Shown here: positions 18,275-27,152 of the stretch, one piece after another
How the letters are laid out: each line of letters opens with the position of its first letter
Position numbering within the stretch: the first letter of the stretch is position 1
From: Lachnospiraceae bacterium
GTDB taxonomy: Bacteria > Bacillota > Clostridia > Lachnospirales > Lachnospiraceae
Reading direction: 5' to 3'
DNA: 64,000 nt
NCBI GenBank assembly: GCA_949383255.1
Contig: CASJPF010000001.1
Location: 110,467 to 174,466, forward strand
Program-made: the position numbers and the translations under genes
Notes under the pieces: model-generated
Seen by the model: the letters and a program-made list of their open reading frames with translations, nothing else
The model's database searches: none
Told to the model about the DNA's origin: nothing

Positions 18275-18988
18275 CTACCTTTCTAATACCGAAAATTCAA
18301 CTACCGCATAGATATCCCCCGCCGGATTCTGCAAAACCACCTGATATTTACCCTCTGCCTTGCAGACTGCAGCCACCACTTCCTCTCCTAAATGTGCAGG
18401 TTTTTTATACTCTGCTCTCAACTCTTTGATAGAAATATCTTCTGGCAACACCTCCATTGCAAGCTTAACATACACTACATTATTCATATGTTGGTTGGAA
18501 TCAATTTGAAATTTTCTGACTTTAAACTGCTCCTTAATTTGAGGTTCCCCCAACAAAGCAATCTTCCTTGGTGCATAGTCCATGACAGGTTTTTCTCCCA
18601 TCTCATATCCCTCTTGAAGTTCTTGTGTCAACCGCGATGGACATTGCTTTTTTGTATTCATTAAAGTCCAGATAGATGCCGCCTTGGTAATAACTACACC
18701 ATCCTCACCTGTCATGGTAAAGCCACGGTATCCCAAGAAACCCTTAAAAGCATAGGGCATTGTTGTTATTTTAACTTTTTCGTTTAGCTTTGGGCACCTG
18801 TCAATCACAATCTGCCAAGAACTGAGAAGCCATGCAAGTTGTCTGTTATAGAGATACGCAACTGTAATTTTTCCATTCTCTGCCTCAAAGATTGCCGCAT
18901 CCTGAAAACAATCCAGTATCGCAGGAATTTTCATATGTAGAGATGCATCCATCACACTGTATCCCGCATTAATTTCATAAGTGTACAT
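18275..18988 (-). CDS. Acyl-ACP thioesterase
   Basis: A 237-aa double hot-dog fold thioesterase (PF01643, FatA/FatB relatives), releasing fatty acids from acyl carrier protein. Start ATG 18988 (MYTYEINAGYSVMDAS) has AAGGAG 8 nt upstream; the frame to 19021 is longer but has no SD. The segment FKVRKFQIDSNQHMNNVVYV has the Asn/His catalytic-type pair of the C-terminal hot-dog. It is the first gene of a short unit with recJ. Confidence 0.88.
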   Translation of the reverse strand: MYTYEINAGYSVMDASLHMKIPAILDCFQDAAIFEAENGKITVAYLYNRQLAWLLSSWQIVIDRCPKLNEKVKITTMPYAFKGFLGYRGFTMTGEDGVVITKAASIWTLMNTKKQCPSRLTQELQEGYEMGEKPVMDYAPRKIALLGEPQIKEQFKVRKFQIDSNQHMNNVVYVKLAMEVLPEDISIKELRAEYKKPAHLGEEVVAAVCKAEGKYQVVLQNPAGDIYAVVEFSVLER

Positions 18989-19052
18989 TCTTGTTACTCC
19001 TTCTCTATTCATCATTGTCATTTTATCTCAACTGGAGAAAACTCCCACTTTT

Positions 19053-19080
19053 ATTATAGTTCTTTAAAGTTCTAACTCAA
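19053..19080 (-). promoter_or_regulatory. Probable sigma-A promoter for thioesterase-recJ
   Basis: On the minus strand TTGAGT and TATAAT are 16 nt apart, about 65 nt upstream of the thioesterase start. The -35 box overlaps the stop codon of the upstream TraX-like gene. Confidence 0.6.
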
Positions 19081-19764
19081 ATATAATCTTATTAGACCAA
19101 AAATGAGTAAATGTATTGGATAAATTGCATAAAAAAGATACTTCATCTGCCTGCCGCGCGCTCCATTATAAAAATGAATTGGAATAAATGCAAGTGGCGC
19201 TGTAACCTCATATGCAAATGCACAAATTCCAACAAGATTGCGGATCCACTCTTGCATATTACGCATATAATAAAACATTATAATAAATAAAACGCCTTTC
19301 CAATGATAATCCACATCCAAAATTTGCCCTGCTCCCGCTGCCAATACAATAATAACTATCCGCAGCAACATATACTGTGGTGCTTGACGCTCCTTTAATC
19401 TATTGAGAATCATTAGAGTCGCCAGTCCAATACACAGCGTGAAATACACATTCTGCCCCCTCGGATAAAGCACTTTCCCAAAAATTGCCATATTAAAAGG
19501 AATTTCTGACAATATGGCAAACAAAAAGCAGTTCCGAAAATATTTTACTACATTTTTCGTATGAAAAAAACCTTCCACAAGCAAAAAACAATAGATGGGA
19601 AATGCAATTCTACCTATTTTTCGCATAATATAATAAACACTGTACTCATAACTTACAAACTGTGGATAAACAGCCACTGCAAAATGATCGATTATCATTG
19701 TCACAACTGCAATCCACTTTAAAACAGCCGCCGAAATCCCATATTTTTTTGTAATAGTCTTCAT
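19072..19764 (-). CDS. TraX-like multi-pass membrane protein
   Basis: A 230-aa protein of the TraX family (PF05857), named for the F-pilin acetyltransferase but widespread in Firmicutes chromosomes without conjugation genes. The start MKTITKKYGISAAVLKWIAV, the TMIIDHFA segment, about seven hydrophobic helices and the RKIGRIAFPIYCFLLVEGFFHT motif fit. SD AAGGAGG is well placed. No conjugation genes are nearby, so a role in surface acetylation is only an analogy. Confidence 0.85.
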   Translation of the reverse strand: MKTITKKYGISAAVLKWIAVVTMIIDHFAVAVYPQFVSYEYSVYYIMRKIGRIAFPIYCFLLVEGFFHTKNVVKYFRNCFLFAILSEIPFNMAIFGKVLYPRGQNVYFTLCIGLATLMILNRLKERQAPQYMLLRIVIIVLAAGAGQILDVDYHWKGVLFIIMFYYMRNMQEWIRNLVGICAFAYEVTAPLAFIPIHFYNGARGRQMKYLFYAIYPIHLLIFGLIRLYLS

Positions 19765-19820
19765 TCGACGCGCCTCCTTCTTTCAAAAACTATACATTTG
19801 TTCATCATTTCTAAGGAAAA

Positions 19821-19842
19821 GGCCGCGGCATTAGCCGCAGCC
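19821..19842 (-). terminator. Terminator of the secDF unit
   Basis: A 9-bp GC-rich stem GGCTGCGGC / GCCGCGGCC (one mismatch) with a 4-nt loop, followed on the minus strand by TTTTCC, 11 nt after the secDF stop codon. Confidence 0.85.
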
Positions 19843-19853
19843 CAAACGAAATC

Positions 19854-22091
19854 TTATGCCTTCTTTATTCTTGTCCTAAGCACATACCAAAGTGCACCCG
19901 TTATGCACACAGAAGAGTACGTACCGCATACAATACCTACCATTAACGGCAGTGCGAATTCCTTGATGGAAGTCACACCCAGAACATATAGTGCCGCAAC
20001 CATAACAAAAGTAGTCAGAGATGTAAAAATACTTCTTGAAAGAGTTTGGCTGATACTTCTGTTGACCAAATCTTCTAGCGTATCCTTCTTTAACATACTG
20101 CCAAGATTTTCTCTGATACGGTCAAAAATAACAATCGTCGCATTGATAGAATAACCGACAATTGTAAGCATACATGCAATAAATGTACTGCCCACAGACA
20201 CCTTTGCAACAGCATAGAAAGCAAGTACAACAAGTACATCATGTACCAATGCCGCAACAGAGCTTGCCGCAAATCGGATATCTTTAAACCGGAACCATAT
20301 ATAAATCAACATACAGATTGTGGCAATGATAACTGCAACAACAGCATCGCTTTTCATCTCTGAGCTAATTGTCGAACTGATTGTTTCTGCTGTGATTAGC
20401 TCCTTATTGACCGCAAATTTTTCAACCAGTGCATCTTCCAGAGTCTGCCGCTCCTCCACATTCAGCTCTCTCGTCTTAAAAATTACCTCGTTAGAATTCG
20501 CTACTTTTTGTACCTGTACTGCACCATCTCCTGTCACATCACTGAACACAGGAACCACATTTGCATCAATTGCGGATAATTCCATGTCTTCATTAAACGT
20601 AACATTTGTCGAAGTACCACCCACAAAGTCAAGGCTGTAATTCAGCACTTTGCCAGTGGAAACGCCATTGATACCCATAAATACAAAACCGAGAACAATC
20701 ACTGCAATAGAAGCAGCAAAAAATATATTTTTCTTTCCAAGAAAATTAACTGTTCCCCTTTCCTTATTTGTACCATAGTATTTCACATCTTTAAAGCCCA
20801 CCGCAAAAAATGCCCGAAGAATCAGTCTTGTAACAACAAGTGCTGTAAACATAGAAAGTATAATACCAAGCGCAAGCGTGTAAGCAAACCCTTTCACAGT
20901 ACCTGAACCTTTAGTCCCCAACACAAAAGCAGCAATCAAAGTCGTCACATTGCCGTCCACAATTGCAGAAAGCGCCTTCTGAAAGCCTGCTTCAATTGCA
21001 CTCCGAACTGTCTTTCCTGCCGTAACTTCTTCCCTGATACGCGCAAAAATAATAACATTTGCATCCACTGCCATACCAATTGAAAGAATAATACCTGCAA
21101 TTCCCGGAAGTGTCAGCGTAATTTCAAATATATTGAGGGAAATCACAATCAAACAGGTATAAATAATCAGCGCAATCACAGAAGATAAACCAGGCAAGCG
21201 ATACACTACAATCATAAATACCGCAATAATGATCAAACCAAACAACGCTGCCTGTAAGCTTGTCTTTACTGCTTCCTCACCAAGCTGTGCTCCTACCACA
21301 TTAGAACGCAACTCCTCCAACTCCAGCTTCAAGCCGCCAATTCTTATCTGACTTGCTATTTTTTCTGCCTCCTCAAAACTACCCATACCTGTAATCTGAG
21401 CCTTGCCATCTGTAAGCGCTGCCTGCACAGTGGGTACACTGATAAAGTCTCCGTCATAGTAGATACCAATTGTCTCTCCCTTCGCAAATGCTTTTGTTGT
21501 CGCATCGGCGAATTTTGTTGTCCCTTCCCCTGTAAATGTAAGGTCCACAACAAACTGACTGTTTCCAAGATTGTCACTGCCAGAACCGCCCTGTGCGGTC
21601 GCAACATCTGTTCCTTCCAACACAATACTACCTGCTGCCTGCAACTCCTCGATTGTCTTGTCTAGGGAATATCCTGTCAGTCCTGAACCAGTATAAGAAT
21701 AATTTTGATTGCCATCTGCATCTGTCTGCGCAATAAAATACAATGCACCTGGTCTGCCTAAATCCTCAAGAATTGAGTTGGCATCTGACACACCCGGAAT
21801 CTCAATGTTAATGCGGTCAGTACCCTCTTGATAAACCTGCGCTTCTGTACTGTATGTTTCCACCCTCTTTTGCAGTTTATAAATAGTATCTCCCATATCC
21901 TCCGCAGAGGGATTTTCATCACCTATCACCTGATATGTGATGCTCACGCCGCCTGCAAGGTCAAGTCCCTGCCGAATTCCCGATGCAGAACCTGCCTTTT
22001 TTGTGCCAATCCCCCATATTGCCACAAATCCTAATACTGCCATAATCAGCACTGTCAGGACCAAAGTAGTTATCCCTTTACTTTTTTTCAT
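19854..22091 (-). CDS. secDF: Fused protein translocase subunit SecDF
   Basis: A 745-aa fusion of SecD (1 to about 425) and SecF (about 450-745), which uses the proton gradient to help Sec export. The SecD signature GLDLAGGVSITYQV near the N-terminus, the P1 periplasmic domain, the six-TM block with GMAVDANVIIFARIREE, then SecF with YSLDFVGGTSTNV and YSINATIVIFDRIREN are visible. SecDF is followed by a strong terminator and preceded by the SCIFF maturase gene. Confidence 0.95.
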   Translation of the reverse strand: MKKSKGITTLVLTVLIMAVLGFVAIWGIGTKKAGSASGIRQGLDLAGGVSITYQVIGDENPSAEDMGDTIYKLQKRVETYSTEAQVYQEGTDRINIEIPGVSDANSILEDLGRPGALYFIAQTDADGNQNYSYTGSGLTGYSLDKTIEELQAAGSIVLEGTDVATAQGGSGSDNLGNSQFVVDLTFTGEGTTKFADATTKAFAKGETIGIYYDGDFISVPTVQAALTDGKAQITGMGSFEEAEKIASQIRIGGLKLELEELRSNVVGAQLGEEAVKTSLQAALFGLIIIAVFMIVVYRLPGLSSVIALIIYTCLIVISLNIFEITLTLPGIAGIILSIGMAVDANVIIFARIREEVTAGKTVRSAIEAGFQKALSAIVDGNVTTLIAAFVLGTKGSGTVKGFAYTLALGIILSMFTALVVTRLILRAFFAVGFKDVKYYGTNKERGTVNFLGKKNIFFAASIAVIVLGFVFMGINGVSTGKVLNYSLDFVGGTSTNVTFNEDMELSAIDANVVPVFSDVTGDGAVQVQKVANSNEVIFKTRELNVEERQTLEDALVEKFAVNKELITAETISSTISSEMKSDAVVAVIIATICMLIYIWFRFKDIRFAASSVAALVHDVLVVLAFYAVAKVSVGSTFIACMLTIVGYSINATIVIFDRIRENLGSMLKKDTLEDLVNRSISQTLSRSIFTSLTTFVMVAALYVLGVTSIKEFALPLMVGIVCGTYSSVCITGALWYVLRTRIKKA

Positions 22092-22120
22092 TGCCCGTAT
22101 ACTCCTTTACTTTCTGCAGC

Positions 22121-23509
22121 TTATGCCTTGGCATCTTCCTCGGCAAGAGCAGCTTTTATCATGATTGCACATTCAACACGTTTCCTCTGAAGCTCACAAC
22201 CTAGGTCGTAAACATCATTGATGTCTCCATGAAAATTATAAGAATTCGCCGCACATCCTCCACTGCAGTAAAATTTTGCAAAGCAACTCTTACACTTCTC
22301 CTTTGAATATACATTACATGCCTTAAATTGTTCCCGAATATTTGTGTTGGTAATCCCATCATCCACATTTCCCATCAGAAACTTGTCCTGTCCCACAAAC
22401 TGATGACACGGATAAAAATCTCCCCACGGTGTCACTGCCAGATATTCTGTACCTGATCCGCAGCCAGACAGACGCTTGTAAACACAAGGACCTCCTTTTA
22501 AATCTATCATAAAATGAAAGAATTGAAAAGGCTTTCCTTCTTTATATCGCTTAATTATCTCTGTCGCAAGCTTATCATATTCCATAAGAATCTCTGGAAT
22601 ATCTGATGGGACAAGCGCATAATCCGCACTTTCTGGTGCTACTACTGGCTCAACAGAAATCTGCTTAAATCCCAAATCGGCAAGATGGCAAACATCCGCT
22701 GCAAAATCCTTATTCCAGTGTGTAAAAGTACCACGCACATAATAGTTTGTCTGATTTCTGCTCTCCGCCACCTTCTTAAATTTTGGAATAATGAAATCGT
22801 AGCTGCCTTGTCCACCAGCCAACGGACGCATTCTGTCGTTGACTTCTTTTCGTCCATCCACACTCAGCACGACATTTGCCATCTCGCGATTCATAAAATC
22901 AATGATTTCATCATTGAGCAATATTCCATTTGTTGTGAGTGTAAATCGAAATTTCTTGTGATGCGGCTCCTCAAGGCTTCTGCCATAAGAGACCAACTCT
23001 TTTACGACTTGCCAGTTCATCAACGGTTCCCCGCCAAAAAAATCCACTTCAAGGTTCACACGACTGCCGGAATTTGCCACCAGAAAATCCAATGCTTTCT
23101 TTCCCACTTCATAGCTCATTAATGCCCTCCGACCATGATATTCTCCCTCCTCCGCAAAACAATATTTACATTTGAGGTTGCAGTCATGGGCTATATGTAA
23201 ACAGAGTGCTTTCACCACTGTCTCTCGTTTTTGAAAGGCGTCAATGCTTTTCTCATAAATATCCTCTGTGAAAAGCGTTCCTTCCTCTCTCAACACATAT
23301 ATCTCATCGACAAGTTCAGATAATATCTCTGCCCTGTCCGCAAATTTCCTGCTAAGTGTCTCGAATGCCACCGCCTTATTCTCATGTTCCAGTCCAGTTT
23401 CCACCATATAACCAATCACATCATAAATAATGTCATCGACAATATGCACCGAACCACTATTGACATCCAAAACGATATTATATCCATTGTTTTTATATTG
23501 ATGTATCAA
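22121..23509 (-). CDS. scfB: SCIFF radical SAM maturase
   Basis: A 462-aa radical SAM/SPASM enzyme that installs a thioether crosslink in the SCIFF peptide encoded just upstream. Radical SAM cysteines are C110, C114 and C117 (HDCNLKCKYCFAEEGEYHG). The C-terminal auxiliary cluster cysteines are in GCGSGTEYLAVTPWG, FYPCHQF, ACNVYSKEKCKSCFAKFYC and SGGCAAN. The N-terminal 90 residues form the peptide-recognition domain. Sequence and position next to scfA make the assignment firm. The physiological role of mature SCIFF is not established. Confidence 0.94.
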   Translation of the reverse strand: MIHQYKNNGYNIVLDVNSGSVHIVDDIIYDVIGYMVETGLEHENKAVAFETLSRKFADRAEILSELVDEIYVLREEGTLFTEDIYEKSIDAFQKRETVVKALCLHIAHDCNLKCKYCFAEEGEYHGRRALMSYEVGKKALDFLVANSGSRVNLEVDFFGGEPLMNWQVVKELVSYGRSLEEPHHKKFRFTLTTNGILLNDEIIDFMNREMANVVLSVDGRKEVNDRMRPLAGGQGSYDFIIPKFKKVAESRNQTNYYVRGTFTHWNKDFAADVCHLADLGFKQISVEPVVAPESADYALVPSDIPEILMEYDKLATEIIKRYKEGKPFQFFHFMIDLKGGPCVYKRLSGCGSGTEYLAVTPWGDFYPCHQFVGQDKFLMGNVDDGITNTNIREQFKACNVYSKEKCKSCFAKFYCSGGCAANSYNFHGDINDVYDLGCELQRKRVECAIMIKAALAEEDAKA

Positions 23510-23568
23510 TTTTTTTCCCTTCCTGTATCACCTAATCGCAAACAGTTCCTACACTTAAACACACACAT

Positions 23569-23605
23569 AATAAGCAGCGATTTTTAATGTGAACCGCTGC
23601 TTATT
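23569..23605 (-). promoter_or_regulatory. Stem-loop between scfA and scfB
   Basis: An 11-bp perfect stem AATAAGCAGCG / CGCTGCTTATT with a 15-nt loop lies between the peptide gene and the maturase gene. It has no clear T-run. Placement suggests partial termination or mRNA protection that sets a peptide:enzyme ratio, as in other RiPP operons (inference). Confidence 0.6.
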
Positions 23606-23659
23606 TCCAATTCTTTTATTGTGAAATCATTATACCTGTGACAAAATGCTACTGCAAAA

Positions 23660-23806
23660 TTACTTGTTTGTATTCTCACAGCTCTGATTTCCAACTGTGC
23701 AAGATGTTTTGCAAGCTGACTGACAAGATGTCTGACACTCACCACATCCACCCTTTTTTACAGATTCCTTATAGTCTCTAGTTGTCAATGTCTTAATATG
23801 TTTCAT
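23660..23806 (-). CDS. scfA: SCIFF precursor peptide (six cysteines in forty-five)
   Basis: A 48-aa ribosomal peptide beginning MKHIKTLTTRDYKES and ending SCENTNK. The core holds six cysteines at 21, 24, 28, 32, 36 and 43 (GGCGECQTSCQSACKTSC, then SC), the hallmark of the family that is near-universal in Clostridia. SD AAGGAGG precedes the ATG. The ScfB maturase lies 150 nt downstream on the same strand. The leader MKHIKTL is the maturase recognition part by analogy. Confidence 0.95.
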   Translation of the reverse strand: MKHIKTLTTRDYKESVKKGGCGECQTSCQSACKTSCTVGNQSCENTNK

Positions 23807-23865
23807 ACTGATTGCCTCCTTCAAGTTATTTTAACCTAAAGTAGTATATCACACATTTTCTCATT

Positions 23866-24888
23866 TTACAACACCTTTTGCAGATACGCTGTATAAGCAT
23901 ATAACACTTGATTATTTAAGAGCACTCTCGACCAGCCATTATTCCCAATTCCTGTGCGGAAAATCATATCTCCCGGATTAATTGGCACTACAACTGTATC
24001 GAGACTGTCTGTACTTGGCACAGTCCGCAAATTTACTGTGGTTGTAGGGGTCACAACTTCAATTACATCCTGAAATTGTACAACTGCCGCATTCACTAGA
24101 GGCGCACCACTTGGATCTTTTGGCTCTGCAATCCCATCATAATTAAAATAGGAAACATTCATATCTACATTTCCAGCAATCCCTGGAATTGTTGCCTTGC
24201 AGGTATACTGCCACATTGCCTGCACACCTGCATAGCTGCTGACCGGGGTGATTGGAAATGGCTGCGCCGGATACTGCGAAACCCACACTTTGTATCTGTT
24301 AAGAATATCCATATTCCAATCTTTATTGTCCGTCATCTCATTTCTGGATGCATAAAACATTGGTGTATATCCCCGCGCTGCAATTGTGTCCAAAAATTTT
24401 ACAGCCAGTGCAGTTCTGACGTCTCTTCCAAGAGCGTATTGTCTATGAGTCGCATTCCGAAAGCCTTCACAGTCATAAGCTACCGGAAATGTAATGCGAT
24501 ACTTATCAATAATATTCGCTGTAAACAATGCCTCCTCAACTGCCTCCGCCTCATTTACCGCAGAAGAAAAGAAATATGCTCCCACCTTCAGCCCGACGCG
24601 TTGCGCCTCCTGGAGATTATACCGCGCAAAAGGATCTTCATTTAAAATGCCAGTAGATTGTGTGCGATATCCAACCCGAATCATTGCAAACTGCACACCC
24701 GATGCTGCTACCTGATTCCAATCAATCGCCCCCTGATAACGGGACACATCAATTCCCAGTGCTGCTTGTACAACCTCGTTTGGCGCTGCCTGTACACGAA
24801 TCTGCGGAATAACTACTGACACAGCGATTATCATTGCCATCAAAAGTGCCTTAAATCCTGCTGTTTTCCTATGTAACTTGTACTTCAT
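23866..24888 (-). CDS. Secreted GH25 lysozyme-like muramidase
   Basis: A 340-aa exported protein. Start ATG 24888 (MKYKLHRKTAGFK) has GGAGAG upstream and gives a signal peptide with cleavage likely after IRVQA (about 34). The GH25 domain starts LGIDVSRYQGAIDW with the conserved Asp, includes MIRVGYRTQSTG, VAYDCEG with the catalytic acidic pair, and AMWQYT. A C-terminal SH3-like segment (about 280-340, TTVNLRTVPSTDS) is probably a wall-binding module. It cleaves peptidoglycan glycan strands; a role in cell separation or remodelling is inferred. Confidence 0.9.
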   Translation of the reverse strand: MKYKLHRKTAGFKALLMAMIIAVSVVIPQIRVQAAPNEVVQAALGIDVSRYQGAIDWNQVAASGVQFAMIRVGYRTQSTGILNEDPFARYNLQEAQRVGLKVGAYFFSSAVNEAEAVEEALFTANIIDKYRITFPVAYDCEGFRNATHRQYALGRDVRTALAVKFLDTIAARGYTPMFYASRNEMTDNKDWNMDILNRYKVWVSQYPAQPFPITPVSSYAGVQAMWQYTCKATIPGIAGNVDMNVSYFNYDGIAEPKDPSGAPLVNAAVVQFQDVIEVVTPTTTVNLRTVPSTDSLDTVVVPINPGDMIFRTGIGNNGWSRVLLNNQVLYAYTAYLQKVL

Positions 24889-24932
24889 AATCACTCTCCT
24901 CGTTCTTCTATTATTACCCACTGTTTCCTAAA

Positions 24933-24980
24933 AACTGTAAGAAAATATCCAACACAGATTGTATCAGTTTTTTTACAGTT
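24933..24980. repeat. ACTGTA-type hairpin, copy 1
   Basis: Left arm AACTGTAAGAAAA (24933-24945) pairs with TTTTTTTACAGTT (24968-24980), with CCTAAG flanking the right side. The same arm sequence with small changes recurs at 46877-47038, 53453-53470 and 54589-54637. Confidence 0.6.
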
Positions 24981-25011
24981 CCTAAGCGTAACAGACTTTC
25001 ATCCATACGCT

Positions 25012-25177
25012 CTAAGGCGTGTTTAAAAAATTATTCCCGTCATCTGCACGTTTTACTTTGTGTGATATTTGCGCCAAATTTAGTCGATGCAGCCCGCTAC
25101 GCCTCCTTCATTTGACACAAATCTCCCACAAGCTATAACACACATCTGTCAGAAAGCATTTTTCAAATACACCTTAG
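25012..25177. repeat. Long intergenic hairpin element with apical GTAGCGGG motif, copy 1
   Basis: A 166-nt imperfect palindrome. Outer arms CTAAGGCGTGTTT and AAATACACCTTAG pair with G-U allowance; middle arms around 25056-25079 (GATATTTGCGCCAAAT) pair with ATTTGACACAAATCT at 25109-25123. The apical minus-strand sequence GGCGTAGCGGGCTGCATCG is shared with the hairpin at 46919-46997. No ORF. It resembles repeats I have seen between genes in Lachnospiraceae, from memory only. Confidence 0.6.
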
Positions 25178-25270
25178 CCAGTATAACATATTGTAACAAA
25201 AAAGAAATGATTTTTACAAAATATTAATGATTCTAAACACAGAAATATCTGGTAAAACACTATAATGTTA

Positions 25271-25651
25271 TTACCCCAGCATTCCTCCTAGCATCCCACT
25301 GCCAAGACAAATAAAAAGCGTTGTGATACAAGCATTGCTCAATGGCATAAAATTAGGCTCTGCCACTACAGATACTGCACAGATAATCAGAAAGTATGCC
25401 GCCCCTGCCAGCATTCCCCAGACAAATCTATGATTCGGCGCCCCTTTGGAGAAAAAAAGTCCTGCCAACAGAGAAGAAATACAATAAATCACAATAATAC
25501 TGACATCCACAATATTTTCGCCAATAGAAAACTTGTACAGCACTCCTGCCACTGCCAATAAAAGAACACCAGTTATCAGATAAGCTGCTATAAGACATTT
25601 TAAGAGTGCCACTAGACGTTCCGTTCCAAATGCATTTTTCACAATATACAA
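25271..25651 (-). CDS. TIGR04086-type small membrane protein
   Basis: A 126-aa protein with four predicted TM helices (about 15-37, 48-66, 77-97, 107-126) and a Gly-rich end GSGMLGGMLG. This fits the YrzE/TIGR04086 membrane protein family of Firmicutes, whose function is unknown. It is divergent from the CNNM gene. Confidence 0.75.
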   Translation of the reverse strand: MYIVKNAFGTERLVALLKCLIAAYLITGVLLLAVAGVLYKFSIGENIVDVSIIVIYCISSLLAGLFFSKGAPNHRFVWGMLAGAAYFLIICAVSVVAEPNFMPLSNACITTLFICLGSGMLGGMLG

Positions 25652-25675
25652 CCTCCTATTTTTTCACATATAATC

Positions 25676-25704
25676 TTGTATTATTTCCTTAACACTGTTA
25701 TAAT
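25676..25704 (+). promoter_or_regulatory. Sigma-A promoter for the CNNM/CBS gene
   Basis: TTGTAT and a perfect TATAAT separated by 17 nt, about 50 nt upstream of the TTG start at 25755 on the plus strand. Confidence 0.7.
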
Positions 25705-25754
25705 TTATGCTGGTACGTTTTAAATTATGTTTTGAATAAAGGAGTGATTTTGTT

Positions 25755-27080
25755 TTGGATACCCCCGGTGTCATACAACTTGTAATTCTAGTTGTGCTTT
25801 TGATTTTGTCTGCATTTTTTTCCTCTGCGGAAACTGCGCTCACCACGTTAAGCAATGTCAAGGTGCGTGCAATGGCGGACGAAAACCCTTCCAAAAGGGT
25901 TCTTAAGTTGCAAAAAATTCTTGACAATAGAAGCAAACTAATCAGTGCAATTTTGATTGGTAACAATGTTGTCAATATTAGTGCTTCCTCTCTGATGACT
26001 TCTCTTGTCATTCGACTTTGGGGAAATGCTGCTGTCGGAATTGGTACAGGTGTTCTCACACTACTTGTATTGATTTTTGGTGAGATTGTTCCTAAAACAT
26101 GGGCGATGTGCAACAATGAAAAACTATCACTTGCATATGCTAACACAATCTATCTTCTAATGCAGATATTGACCCCTGTCATTTTTATCATTGATAAAAT
26201 TTCTGGCTTATTTCTCAATTTTCTGCATATAGATTCCTCATCTCGCGTGATGATGACTGAGACAGAGCTAAAAACCTATGTGGATGTAAGTCATGAGGAT
26301 GGTGTTATTGAGCAAGAAGAAAAAAAGCTGATTTACAATGTTTTTGAATTTGGCGACTCTGTGGCGAAAGATATTATGATTCCCCGTATTGACATGACCA
26401 CAATTGACGTCAACGCCTCCTACGAAGAATTACTAAGTTTGTTCCGAGAGTCCATGTACTCGCGTATCCCCGTCTATGAAAATGAAATTGACAACATTAT
26501 TGGAATTGTGATTGTAAAAGATTTTCTGTTAGTTGAAAACAGAGAACATTTTAAAATCCGTGATATCTTACGTGAGGGATACTATACTTATGAATATAAG
26601 AAGACGGCAGATTTATTGTTGGAAATGCGACTGCTCACAACCAACGTCGCGCTAATTTTAAATGAATATGGTGCTACTGTAGGTATGATTACCGTAGAAG
26701 ATCTTCTCGAAGAAATTGTGGGTGAAATTCGAGATGAATATGATGCAGATGAGGCGGAACTTTTGAAAAAAATTGCAGATAACACCTATGAGGTGGGCGG
26801 AAGTCTGAAATTGGATGATATCAATGATGTTCTGGAAACTAAATTTGACTCAGAGGATTATGATTCTATTGGTGGAATTATGATTGAATTGCTGGACCGC
26901 TTCCCAACAGAAGGAGAATCAGTCGTCACTGTAGATGGCATTACACTCACTGCAAAAAAGGTCGATAACAACCGTATTGAAACTGTGGTGATTTCTCTCC
27001 CCGAATCTGGCAGCACCTTGGATAATGGGATATATGAATCTAACCCGAATGAATCAGAGGTAACAGTTCAGTCAAATTAA
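25755..27080 (+). CDS. CNNM/HlyC-CorC family CBS-domain membrane protein
   Basis: A 441-aa hemolysin-like transporter-associated protein. It has an N-terminal DUF21/CNNM domain with three to four TM helices (VIQLVILVVLLILSAFFSSAE; LIFGEIVPKTWAM), a CBS pair (about 205-330; IMIPRIDMTTIDVN, SRIPVYENEIDNIIGIV, NEYGATVGMITVEDLLEEIVG) and a C-terminal CorC_HlyC domain. Likely a magnesium or divalent cation exporter by homology. The start is TTG 25755 with AAAGGAGTG upstream; no in-frame ATG gives the full TM domain. Confidence 0.9.
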   Translation: MDTPGVIQLVILVVLLILSAFFSSAETALTTLSNVKVRAMADENPSKRVLKLQKILDNRSKLISAILIGNNVVNISASSLMTSLVIRLWGNAAVGIGTGVLTLLVLIFGEIVPKTWAMCNNEKLSLAYANTIYLLMQILTPVIFIIDKISGLFLNFLHIDSSSRVMMTETELKTYVDVSHEDGVIEQEEKKLIYNVFEFGDSVAKDIMIPRIDMTTIDVNASYEELLSLFRESMYSRIPVYENEIDNIIGIVIVKDFLLVENREHFKIRDILREGYYTYEYKKTADLLLEMRLLTTNVALILNEYGATVGMITVEDLLEEIVGEIRDEYDADEAELLKKIADNTYEVGGSLKLDDINDVLETKFDSEDYDSIGGIMIELLDRFPTEGESVVTVDGITLTAKKVDNNRIETVVISLPESGSTLDNGIYESNPNESEVTVQSN

Positions 27081-27116
27081 CCTGTTACAGCAGAGATACA
27101 AACCATATAAATTTTC

Positions 27117-27152
27117 GTAAAAAAATGAGTGCCTAAGCACTCATTTTTTTAC
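27117..27152. terminator. Bidirectional terminator between convergent genes
   Basis: A perfect 16-bp inverted repeat GTAAAAAAATGAGTGC / GCACTCATTTTTTTAC with a 4-nt loop. It has A/T runs on both sides and serves both the plus-strand CNNM gene and the minus-strand cNMP-domain gene. The stop codon of the latter (27149-27151) lies inside the stem. Confidence 0.9.

Larger units (their letters stand above)
24889..25270. other. Intergenic region with two structured elements
   Basis: About 380 bp between the lysozyme gene and the small membrane protein gene. It contains an ACTGTA hairpin (24933-24980) and a long imperfect hairpin (25012-25177). The remaining 25180-25270 is AT rich and could hold the lysozyme promoter. 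Confidence 0.55.

Noticed and set aside
25664..26146. A 160-aa minus-strand frame overlapping the 5' end of the CNNM gene
   Set aside because: The plus-strand product has complete family motifs and its own promoter; the antisense frame has none.
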